64,000 nt of DNA from Symbiodinium natans (taxonomy: Eukaryota > Sar > Dinophyceae > Suessiales > Symbiodiniaceae). Below are positions 34,501 through 44,275 of the stretch, in pieces. The notes under the pieces are model-generated. The model did not search any database. It was not told where the DNA came from and was given only the letters and a program-made list of their open reading frames with translations. Within the stretch, counting starts at the first letter, position 1. Every line of letters starts with the position of its first letter. The stretch is taken from positions 122,001 to 186,000 of the forward strand of contig CAJNDS010002629.1 in NCBI GenBank assembly GCA_905221605.1. The letters are read 5' to 3'. Both the position numbers and the translations under genes were made by a program.

Positions 34501-37500
34501 GGGGGGCCATGTGGGCCGCAGGCAAATGTACCCAGCGGTGCTCTGATGCTCGCCCCTACCGCACTCCTTCCTCTGTTGTGGGGTGTGTGTGTGTGTGTTG
34601 TGCTCTCTCTCTCTCTCTCTCTCTGTTCTCTCTGTGTGTCTTGTTGTGGTGGTGTGGTGTCCTGTGTTGTGTGTGTGTGTGTCTCTGTGTGTGTGTTGGT
34701 GTGTGTGTGTTGTGGTGTCCTGTGTGTGTGTGTGTGTGTGTCTCTTGTGTGTGTGTGTGTGTGTGTGTGGTGTGGGGTGTGTCCCTGTGTGTGTGTGTGG
34801 TGTCTCTGTGTGTGTGTGTGTGTGTCTCTGTGTGTGTCTCTGTGTGTGTCTCTGTGTGTGTCTGTGTGTGTGTCTGTATGTCTGTCTGTCTGTCTGTCTG
34901 TGTGTGTGTGTGTGTGTGTGCGTGTGCGTGTGCGGGTGCGCGTGCGCGTGCGCGTGTGCGCGCGTGCGCGTGCGCGCGTGCGTGTGCACGNNNNNNNNNN
35001 NNNNNNNNNNNNNNNNNNNNNNNNNNNNNNNNNNNNNNNNNNNNNNNNNNNNNNNNNNNNNNNNNNNNNNNNNNNNNNNNNNNNNNNNNNGTCTGTGTGG
35101 CTGTGTGGCTGTGTGGCTGTGTGTCTGCGTGGGTGTGGGCACGTGCCCCGCGTGCGTGCGTGTTGTTGTTTCTCCATATTCGTTTGGAGGTTCAGGAAGG
35201 TTGGAGAATGGAACTAATGTGAGCCTTGCAGAAGCTGCTACTCAAAGATCAATGGCGCTCCCAACTAAGTTCCAAGCGCAGTCTGCCTAGATCCGCTCTT
35301 GCCTCGAAGGACGAGTGGGGCCTTGTGAACTACAGCGGTGGGCCGCAGTACGAATACGAAGGGACGGTCGGTGAGATCCCAGGGACCCTTGCGCTGCACT
35401 TGCGGCCTTTGAAATCTCTCCATGGTTGCGTGGAACGGTGATGGATGTTACCTCAATCCCTACGCAGCCCATGCCAACCCTGAAACCAGCGAAAGCTTAG
35501 GTGGGGAACCGCGCGCTACAACTATGCCAAGCCAGAAGTCCAGGCAAGAGAACACAAAGTGTTCTTACTGTGCATTGTATATAGTCAATGCCCCAGCTCC
35601 TGACCGTCCGAGCTGTTCTGGTCGGGTGCGGGAGGGCGGCGGGACCGCGAGGGGAGGACCACGAATTGACATATATGCTACATTATATATATATATATAT
35701 ACATATTTATATTTATATGCTACACATATATACATATAGAATATATACATATATCTATATATAGATATATATACAGCATGCCGGAAACAAAGCTCGGTGC
35801 TTTTGTTGCCAAGTTCTGACAATTTTGGGATAGCTGCAGGCTACCTTGTCCAGTTCACTGCGTATGCGTGTTTCGAAACGGGCTGAGCAAGGGCAAGCAT
35901 GGACCCTAGCCCAAAAGCACAGGCATACTTGCTGGGCGCTGCTCATCACTGGATCGAGCACTTCCACATTGATGGACTCCGAGTCGATGCTGTCGCAGCC
36001 ACCCGGTGAGCATCCATGGTACCTCCGTGTTACATTGCTGACTGGCAGATGACATGTGCGACGGAATCATCTCTTGCCCAACCCTCTGGATTTTCTCTTC
36101 TGATTCAATGCGCTTTGCGCTTGGAAGCACGCGGCTGAAGCAGATTCCTCAACCGCCACGATAGACCCACCATGTTGGTGGTTTGTTGGCTTCAAGATCT
36201 TGGTTGTCTAGCTACCATTGACTCAAGCTCCCCGCAATGTGTTCCAGGAGTTCTTCCGAAAAGCCCCAATTTAAGTGGATGAAAAGTGGCCACAGCCTGG
36301 TTTGCAGCAGTTGGCTTTGCGAGGCTTAGCCGTTCTGCTCACTCGGTTTATGAGCAGTTGAATGGAAGCCAGCCTCCTTCGTACAGAGTCATTGCAAGGG
36401 CTGCTATTATGCTCGACTCGTCTGAAGGCGATTATCTACCGCAACTTCGGGAAAGAGGAGGATGGCGATGCCATCATGGCCGGAAAGGCCAGGGCCTTTC
36501 TTATCGGTATTATCGGCTGTGGCATCGTTTGTTTTTATGCAACATGTCTTCTCAGGGCCAGCTGAACGAAGATGGCATCGCCTTGCTTCGCCGGCTATGC
36601 GCTGAGGCTGTGTGGGGAGTTCTGAAGCCCTGCGCTGCCCTCCAGGACTTGAACTAACAGATCTAAGGCCCTGCGACTATGCTCCACAGGCTTCAAGGTG
36701 TCTAGAATGTTGTTTTCTTTGGGCTTCTTTCAGGGTTATACACACTACTCTGGTGTACATGTAGTGGCATAGTGCAAGGCAGCACTTGACACCACGTGCC
36801 GACATTTTTTTAATTTAAGCCCAGCGAGGTGCGCTCGCGGCATCCGGGCGTCATCCTTTCGGCCGAGGAGTCCACGAACTTCCGATGGGCGCCTTGTACC
36901 AAACTGGAACTCCAGTTGTTTCTGTTCGCCTCGGATCGGCCTCGGCCATGTTGAGCATCGTCGCTGCAAGCTCGATTTGTGGCTGTGGGCAGTCGTTCCG
37001 TTCCCAGCGGAGATCAGCAGTCAGCAGAGAGGCCATGCGGCTGATGGGATGTTGCAGACTTGTAGTGACTAGCTACTGTTAGCAACTAGGTTTAAAGGAA
37101 GCAAGCTTGCAACTCAGTAAATTTCGGTTGTTTTCGGCGCCTCCGAAAGTTTGTCATAGTGTTTTTCCTCATTTTGCAGTAAGGTGACGGATCGCCCAGC
37201 CGAGAATGGCACTGAGAGGCAGCGAGTGGCTCGGCTTGAAGAGGTACAGGTTTGCAGGTCGCTGGTGTGTCATGGTGGTGTCTTTTCTACATACAGTGTC
37301 TGGAATGGTTGAGATGGATGTGAGTTGAAGATGTACTTATTGCAACGCCGTCTGCCTTGCACCACCCCCCTCCCCCCTTCCGGGTAGTCTGGACAGCTTG
37401 ACCCGCATTGCCAAAAAGGTGGAGATCCGAGATCTGGGGTTCCACCTCAAGTGGAACATGGGTTTCGTCTACGATGCTCTCTCATACTTCGGTGCGGACC

Positions 37501-40500
37501 CAAAAGAACGACCGCAACTGAACACCTTCGGGTGGAAGACGTTGGCATGGTATTTGGCTTATGCGTTCAACGAGAGATGGGTGCTCCCGTTCTCTCATGA
37601 CAACATGCAGCCGAAAAGCTTGCTAGACCAGATGACACCCATTGGAATAGCGGGCCTCGAGGGCAAGTTCGCGCAGCTTCGTTTGCTGTTCATGCGCCTC
37701 AGATAGAAGTGCAGCTTCTGTCAGATGTTATTCTTTTCGAACCATATGACCATATGGGTGATCCTGCACTGGTCGATTCTGGGGCAATGCCGCGCAAAGG
37801 TACACCGTCGGCATGCCGGGACGACCGCTCATGTTCATGGGCTCAGAGATCGGTGGCTTGGCATCCTGCAGAACATCAGTGTATAGCGTATGGTGAGTTT
37901 ATCGTGTTACGGGCCTAGAAGCCATGTTCGTTCACTCTGCAGGTGAAGGCTTTTCCTTGACTAACCCGATTGACTGGGAGCTTGCAGCCATGGACCCCAA
38001 CAAGCAGCAGCACCCTGGCAAAGATTGGCAAAGTTTGAGACCCCTAGAGGGGCAGAACTTGGCGTGAAGCGTCGAAGAGTCTAAGCACTGCGAGCCATTC
38101 GATACTCCGAGACGATGCCCACATATTACATGCCCATGTTTAAAGGATGACTTTCACTCGCCCGTAATAATATGATCAGGCATGCGAAATGTGCGCACAA
38201 TAATATTAGTCTTGCTATTCGCGCACGAACTGCACGCGTAAACACTGTTCCTCTTACTATTATTGGTAGTATTAATACTACGAAGAGGAACAAGTGAGTT
38301 TATGAAGTGATTTCCACGATGTCCATGAACGAATAAACGAAGTGCCTGAATGAACGAAGTGAACGACTTTACAGGGTCTGTCATCAGTTCTCTTTATATG
38401 CCACAAGGCAATCGTTTAATTTGGGTGCTAAATTTTGCGCCAGCTGAGTTGTGGTAACAACTGGCCTTTAAAATAAAACATAGGTCAGTACATTCCGCAT
38501 TAGTTGTCTTATCAGAGCAAATGGCCCGATGACCAATCATGCTCATAGTTGTCTTGCTCCCCCCCCGCCCAATTTAATGTTGAAAACCGTGCGTCCGTTT
38601 AGTCCTTATCTTTCCAGTACTAAACTGTCTCGTCTTTTCACTGGTTAGTAATAAACGACTCAGAAGAAGCCCGTGAAGATAGGAGGTGATCGGTGAGGAA
38701 GAGTCCGGGAGTTATTACCGTTCAACCGCTGGTGATATAGCTAGCCTAACTAGAAAAATACCATGACATTTCTTGAGTACGTATCTAATTAAAGGGCCAG
38801 TCATGGACTTCGAATTTACTCATGGCGATGTACGTTTTTGCCCGTAGTTCCCGCCAAGATGAACACGCAAATATCCTACAACGCTTGATTGGCACATGTT
38901 CTTTCATTTGAATTCTGTATGTTCTGATTGCAGCTAAATTTAGAAAACATGAAGACAGCAGCTACTGGGACAGAAAGACAAACCAGAAAAGCGTCCTAGA
39001 TTCTAGGAAAAAACACACATTAAATGCCGGAACAACCTCCAACAAAATGCCCAACAAAAAGCCATAAGCTTTCAAGAGCTCCGAGGACCAGTTCGACACT
39101 ACTTCTCCTCCAAGAGTTCCCGTTTTTTGTTGTTTTGGTTGTTTTGTTGTTGTTCTTTTGGGAATGTGTTTCTGGTGCTCTGGTATTTTCCTGCTATGGT
39201 TTTTCTGGCATTGTTTCTTTTTAGTATTCGTTTTGTTTGCCGTGGCTCTGCTACCAACAAAATGCAATGGGGTTGGAATGGATCCTCTGCATTTTTGTGG
39301 ATGGCAAAACTAGCAAAAACGCCGTGGGTCGGTTCCATCTGTTGAAGTCCAAGCCCATATGCATATGCCTCTTCAATACCTGAAAGCAACCCAAAACCAT
39401 TTTAAACTCACAGAATTAGCTTCGACTCGGGAAAACTCCTCCTGGTTCCTCCAAGCCAAGGTTGCGCAGTTGGGTGGCCAAGCTCATGAAGCTGCTTGGG
39501 CTCTTCAGAGATTCGGACTTGTGGCTGGTCAGGTTTTCCGCAACACTGACTTTTTGGTGGAGCATGCCCCATACGCACTCCGACGCTTGCTATGTGCATA
39601 AACCCTGGTTCATCAAGGGCATTGGCCTGATACATGGGCCACCAGCATTTTTTCTGCACAATCTCACGCTGGCACGCAACATACATGTATTTGACAAGGG
39701 GAGACCACCCAATCTCACGACTCCGCTGAATGGCAGGCTATATCGCCAGCTGAAATGCCTTCACCGGCAGGAGGACTGTGCATGGGCTCCGGCTAAACGC
39801 AGCACATGTCGACATTCGCGAGAAACTGGATTGCCATCATCTTGGCAGAACAAGCTCCTGACCAAGTCCAAATTGCTGAACGTGTTGATTTTTCTGTCAC
39901 TATGAAGGACCGCTCAGACGGATTCCACTGGCTCGACGCTTTCGCCTTGATGGCATACATTTGCGCTCCCGAAAGGGCTTTCTGCAGAACTCCTTGCCTT
40001 GGTTGTGGCTCCCGCTTTATGCAGCGGCACAGTGCAAGGTACAGGGCGGAAGGTCGTCTGACATGAAGGTGAGTTAGCTTGTGCCGAAAGTTCGCATACA
40101 GACGCTAGCTTCGCGCCCCTCCATGCAAGCAAGCATGAGAAACTGGATTCAAACATGTTCTGCACGAAGTGACAGACAAAAGGGGCCGAGAAGGAATCCA
40201 CTTCTTGTAATTGCACCCTCAAATGTGCCCCCACCAACAGATTCAGAGCGTCACACTCGCGCTTCTGAGGACAAGGATTTTAGCAGCCGATGCGTCTATG
40301 CTTGGAAGCGCCTGGCCAAAGACGAGCCCGAGGCAACTGCAATTTCTTTTCAGATTATCTGCAGCTGCGTCACCCTTGTATGGTGGCAGGTAGGTCCCTT
40401 CTACATGCAGCCGCAGTCGTGCAGCGAAAGGATATCAAATTGGATTGGAAAACAAGTACACCAAACAGCTAAGTGTCGCCTCGCAGGCTGTCGTCGCAAG

Positions 40501-41198
40501 TCACGCAGAAGTGTCAGAACCATTCAAATATTACAAGGCCGTTGCACCGAGCCAGCAAGAAGCAAGACTTTCAAAACAGAGGTGCAAACCCAAGTTCGCT
40601 TTTGCACCCCTCCCCCCCCCCCGCATCAAAAACCCGTCAATCATGGACGTTGTCGGGGGGCACCAGTCATAAACCGACTGCATGTAAAGTTGCGAAGCTT
40701 CATTTGCTTAGCTCCTAGTGGAAGGCCCTGAAAGCTGCTCCGAGCTCTAAAGACTCGAAGCTCTCTGAGCACGCCGAAGAAACACGTTTCTGTTTTTCAG
40801 GGGGCGGCTGGTCAGAAGCTTTTGGAGGATCTTTCAAGGCTTCAAAGAAGTTCAAAGGAGCTTCAAGGTCTCGAGGGTTAAGAGGGGCTTCAACAAAAAA
40901 AGGGCTTCAGTAGCTCTAGTTCCCCACGGCGCGGACCCAGTAAGCATGAGACGCCCCTCTGCACTCCGGCACTTTCAAAGAATGTCAGGACCCACAGGGT
41001 ATGACTGTTTTAACGGAGGGGGGAGGGGCTACGCGGCGATGCTAATCAGGGTCAACAAATGGCTGTCTCGGTTTGTCCTTTGCGGACTTCCCGATCCTAC
41101 TGAGTGCCAAGCGGCAGGCCATTATTGTCATCAATGCTTCCATGACGCACATCAGCCAATACTACGTCAACTCCGGAGACACTTCCGGAGCTTGGAAG
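28517..41198 (+). CDS. glgB-like: 1,4-alpha-glucan branching enzyme, bacterial GlgB type, at least 24 exons
   Basis: Branching enzymes (EC 2.4.1.18, GH13) cut an alpha-1,4 glucan chain and rejoin it by an alpha-1,6 bond, creating branches in starch or glycogen. The joined exons follow the order of bacterial GlgB: N1 domain ([17 protein letters not shown]), CBM48 ([38 protein letters not shown]), then the GH13 barrel ([67 protein letters not shown]) and the C-terminal beta domain. The catalytic nucleophile Asp (GLRVDAV), acid/base Glu (AEEST) and third Asp (SHD) are all present. Most junctions keep phase exactly, arguing for a working gene. Inferred donors are mostly GC, with GT and GA. N1 and CBM48 both being present is typical of the GH13_9 bacterial type, not the usual eukaryotic GH13_8 enzyme. 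The start codon and a few N1 and C-terminal exons were not found. One intron contains an assembly gap. Confidence 0.9.
28865..28930 (+). CDS. glgB-like: GlgB exon 2 (N1 domain)
   Basis: Encodes [20 protein letters not shown], then TN, the first strands of the N1 sandwich. Acceptor ggtgaag is in phase with the previous CAG end. The 3' border is approximate. Confidence 0.75.
30048..30100 (+). CDS. glgB-like: GlgB exon (N1 domain, later strand)
   Basis: Encodes [17 protein letters not shown], matching the RYQL-type strand late in N1. Acceptor cggggcag. One or more N1 exons between 28930 and 30048 were not found. Confidence 0.65.
30445..30494 (+). CDS. glgB-like: GlgB exon (end of N1)
   Basis: Encodes [16 protein letters not shown], corresponding to the DDPYRFGP turn that ends N1 in bacterial GlgB. 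Acceptor ggttccag, in phase with the previous exon. Confidence 0.65.
31169..31280 (+). CDS. glgB-like: GlgB exon (CBM48)
   Basis: Encodes [18 protein letters not shown], then [16 protein letters not shown], the most diagnostic GlgB stretch. Acceptor tccacag; donor GACAA|gtctct, completing Lys with the next exon. Confidence 0.95.
31527..31590 (+). CDS. glgB-like: GlgB exon (CBM48, continued)
   Basis: Encodes [20 protein letters not shown], then Q. Acceptor gccaaaag; donor CAG|gccgat (GC). Confidence 0.92.
32205..32274 (+). CDS. glgB-like: GlgB exon (KADPYA region)
   Basis: Encodes [19 protein letters not shown], then VDPSDG, equal to the LKSDPYAFE segment linking CBM48 to the barrel. Acceptor ccggtgcag. 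The 3' border is approximate. Confidence 0.88.
32511..32559 (+). CDS. glgB-like: GlgB exon (49 nt)
   Basis: Encodes [16 protein letters not shown], the linker before the first barrel strand. Acceptor gactgcag; donor CAG|gcacat (GC). Confidence 0.88.
32748..32768 (+). CDS. glgB-like: GlgB micro-exon (21 nt)
   Basis: Encodes only EPLSIYE, matching xPxSIYEVHLGSW at the start of the GH13 barrel. Acceptor tgcaag; donor GAG|gctcgc (GC). The next residues (VHLGSW in bacteria) were not clearly found; a frame at 32930-33010 ([14 protein letters not shown]) may follow. Confidence 0.75.
33047..33122 (+). CDS. glgB-like: GlgB exon (YRELA helix)
   Basis: Encodes [20 protein letters not shown], then ASNFE, corresponding to SYRELADQLVPYAK. 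Acceptor acctgcaag; donor GAG|ggctag or similar. Confidence 0.88.
33545..33655 (+). CDS. glgB-like: GlgB exon (SWGYQ)
   Basis: Encodes [13 protein letters not shown], then [20 protein letters not shown]. This aligns to [20 protein letters not shown], but HPFDG reads YPCEQ. Donor GACAG|gtccgg. Confidence 0.88.
33821..33854 (+). CDS. glgB-like: GlgB exon (DDFRYL, 34 nt)
   Basis: Completes the split Arg codon and encodes [11 protein letters not shown]. Acceptor gtgtgaag; donor CTC|gcacct (GC). Confidence 0.9.
34161..34229 (+). CDS. glgB-like: GlgB exon (GH13 region I)
   Basis: Encodes [20 protein letters not shown], then AKE. DFVGAH is GH13 conserved region I (bacterial DWVPGH) with Asp and His kept. 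Donor GAA|gttcga. Confidence 0.93.
34258..34560. repeat. Three-copy minisatellite, unit about 110 bases
   Basis: The phrase CATCTGGAGTCTAGGGGGGC starts near 34265 and 34377, and a variant with CCTAGGGG starts near 34488. Each copy is followed by ATACCCAGCTGATGCTC or a related sequence. This is a short tandem array in the GlgB intron after the region I exon. Confidence 0.85.
34577..35160. repeat. (TG)n, (CT)n and GTGTGTCTCT microsatellite complex
   Basis: G/T-rich simple sequence on both sides of the N run, grading from TGTGTG through TCTG units to GTGCGC alternation. Long frames read across it are artefacts. Confidence 0.95.
34991..35090. other. Assembly gap (100 N)
   Basis: Exactly 100 undetermined bases within the TG-rich repeat. 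The size is probably nominal. It lies within an intron of the branching enzyme gene, so no recognised exon is interrupted. Confidence 1.
35310..35383 (+). CDS. glgB-like: GlgB exon (GLxNYxGxPxYE)
   Basis: Encodes [20 protein letters not shown], then GEIPG, equal to FALAEFDGTNLYEH and on. Acceptor ctcgaag, in phase after the gap intron; donor CCAGG|gaccct (GA type). Confidence 0.88.
35501..35543 (+). CDS. glgB-like: GlgB exon (WGTxxYNY, 43 nt)
   Basis: Completes Gly and encodes [14 protein letters not shown]. Acceptor aagcttag; donor CAG|gcaaga (GC). Confidence 0.92.
35676..35775. repeat. (AT)n microsatellite in GlgB intron
   Basis: TATATATA-rich stretch with TATTTATAT and TACATATA variants. 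Confidence 0.95.
35923..35997 (+). CDS. glgB-like: GlgB exon (catalytic nucleophile Asp)
   Basis: Encodes [20 protein letters not shown], then VDAVA. GLRVDAV is GH13 region II with the nucleophile Asp. Acceptor agcacag; donor GCA|gccacc (GC). Confidence 0.95.
36428..36487 (+). CDS. glgB-like: GlgB exon (IYRNF)
   Basis: Encodes [20 protein letters not shown], aligning to SMIYRDYSRKEGEWIPN but diverged after the Glu pair. Acceptor tctgaag; donor AAG|gccagg (GC). Exactly 60 nt. Confidence 0.88.
36556..36600 (+). CDS. glgB-like: GlgB exon (45 nt)
   Basis: Encodes [15 protein letters not shown], corresponding to RENLEAIEFLRNTN. Acceptor cttctcag; donor TGC|gctgag (GC). Confidence 0.85.
36829..36888 (+). 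CDS. glgB-like: GlgB exon (acid/base Glu)
   Basis: Encodes [25 protein letters not shown] is GH13 region III with the catalytic Glu. Acceptor cagcgag; donor TGG|gcgcct (GC). Confidence 0.92.
37184..37222 (+). CDS. glgB-like: GlgB exon (short linker)
   Basis: Encodes [10 protein letters not shown], aligned to VSRPQDMGG. Acceptor cagtaag; the 3' border is approximate. Confidence 0.7.
37411..37690 (+). CDS. glgB-like: GlgB exon (largest; third catalytic Asp)
   Basis: Encodes [40 protein letters not shown] and KFAQLRLLF in order. SHD carries the third catalytic Asp. The bacterial SHDEVVHGKKS loop is two residues shorter here and lacks the HGK. Both borders are approximate. Confidence 0.93.
37800..37855 (+). 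CDS. glgB-like: GlgB exon (LLFMGxE)
   Basis: Encodes [18 protein letters not shown], equal to YGWMWAFPGKKLLFMGNEF. Acceptor gcgcaaag. Confidence 0.9.
37943..38018 (+). CDS. glgB-like: GlgB exon (LDWxLL)
   Basis: Encodes [20 protein letters not shown], then QQHP, aligned to EWNHDASLDWHLLEG. Acceptor actctgcag; donor near CACCCTGG. Confidence 0.88.
38019..39460 (+). other. Long GlgB intron, no exon recognised
   Basis: AT-rich relative to the rest of the window (for example 38150-38520) with only short frames. Exact continuity between the exons on either side ([11 protein letters not shown]) suggests a single intron of about 1.4 kb. Confidence 0.65.
39461..39527 (+). CDS. glgB-like: GlgB exon (LVRDLN region)
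   Basis: Encodes [20 protein letters not shown], then WL, corresponding to [22 protein letters not shown]. Acceptor agccaag; donor CTG|gtcagg. Confidence 0.75.
39908..39937 (+). CDS. glgB-like: GlgB exon (GFHWLD, 30 nt)
   Basis: Encodes [10 protein letters not shown], corresponding to DFDPYGFEWLVVDD. Acceptor actatgaag; donor GAC|gctttc (GC). Confidence 0.78.
39938..41079. other. GlgB intron(s), no exon recognised
   Basis: The segment for the strand before the C-terminal domain may lie here. Frames at 40.08-40.7 kb are open but show no GlgB motif. Confidence 0.5.
41080..41198 (+). CDS. glgB-like: GlgB exon (C-terminal beta domain)
   Basis: Encodes [20 protein letters not shown], then [10 protein letters not shown] and SGAWK, corresponding to VLIFVRR, IIVASNFTPVPRHDYRFG and PGKWRE. 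Ends at a possible GT donor. The final exon and stop were not found. Confidence 0.7.
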
Positions 41199-42600
41199 TG
41201 CATGGCTGTGCCTCGCTCAAGAGAAGAGTCAAGTATACTTCTTGAAGTTGCCCCCTACTTTGGCCCTGCTTCTTTGGAGAAGCTTGATCTTGGCCCTTTC
41301 GTGGCGAGTGCGTTAGTTTCTTCTCTTCGGCAAGGGTCAAAATGGACATAGCTCCCACAGCCATGTCGGTTTTAGTGTCGCTCCACTTCATGTAACGTGC
41401 CAGGAAAAAGCTTGCAAACCCTTCAAATCGACCCTCACATTGACGAAGATCTATATTCCCCGAAGCAAAACGGCTCCAAGGCCACAGCTCTGGGCGACTG
41501 CATGACCACACCGCGCTCTGCGCGGGTGGTGCTGGGCCGCGCGAAATTTGCAACAGAGCCCTGGCTCGGGTTTACAGGGTTTTGCTGTTCTGTTGGTTTG
41601 GGTATTGTCCATACTCGTAGAACAGCGAATGCATGTACACGAATATATACCACGTATATGTATGAATGTACGCACCGCATGGTTGATGTAGTCACTCCTA
41701 AAGTGCTCCTTGGATCCGCAAATGTGGGTTCGAGTGAGGCAGAGCAGAGCAATTTGGGCTTCCATGCTCCGGCCGTCTCGGGCCCCTGAACAGGAGCTGC
41801 CTCCCATGGCCGCGCAAATCTGGGTGCCTTGCGAGTGCCAGCGTCTGGGTGCACGATATGTGGGGGACTTTGGGGCTCCTCAACTCCCCAAACGCACCAA
41901 ATCTCCAAGCTCAAAGCCGAGCTCCCAAGAGCCATGGCCATTTTGACATGTGATTACTTTACCGTTTTGCCCCCGTGCTGCGACATTTTTGCCGGCAACA
42001 AACTGTAAAGCAACCTGGACTACATCCGATCGCCTCCCCCCCCCCCACCCGCCCCTTTTGTCTCAGGCTTCGGAACTGAAACCAAGAGGGATTTCGGGGT
42101 TGAGGAGTCTCCACGCAGGTTCGAGATTGCATGCAGGCTTCAGGGCTTACAGGGTTCAATCAAGGTTCAATGACCGGCCCACCCCCATCATAAGTTGACT
42201 CATGGATGGCCAAAGAAGTATTGGTCTAGTCCGGTTTCAGGTTCTTTTGGGGATGGCAATCAGAGGCTATGGTTCTTTTTTCGCATTTTTTGTTTTTATG
42301 GTCTTAGGTGAGAATAAAACCCTAAACCCTAACCCTAAACCCTGAACCCTGAACCCTAAACCCGCCAGAAAAGGAGTGAAGGGTTGCACAAAAAACCCTA
42401 AACCCGAAACCATGAAACATTCGAAAACAAAAAAAGCACGAAAAAACAACTCGGACCGCAATCAGAGGCCAACATGAATCAAACTACTACGACTGAGGGA
42501 AGCGGAACATGAAGTGGCCGTCCTCAACTTCGAGGTCCAGCACAAGGCTAGGGCCAATAGGGCTTTGCTGCGCAGGTGACGATTTTTTTCGGTGGACTTT
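41199..42600. other. No recognised gene
   Basis: May contain the last GlgB exon(s). Frames are short and carry no motif. A telomere-like block lies at 42315-42365. Confidence 0.5.
42315..42365. repeat. Interstitial telomere-like CCCTAAA block
   Basis: ACCCTAAACCCTAACCCTAA and CCCTGAACCC variants, with further AACCCTAAACCC near 42395. Similar to the block at 6252. Confidence 0.85.

Positions 42601-44275
<1,675 letters not shown>

Noticed and set aside
34312-35290. Cys/Val-rich and Thr/His-rich frames of 210-300 codons spanning the N run
   Set aside because: Produced by TG microsatellites and the undetermined bases.
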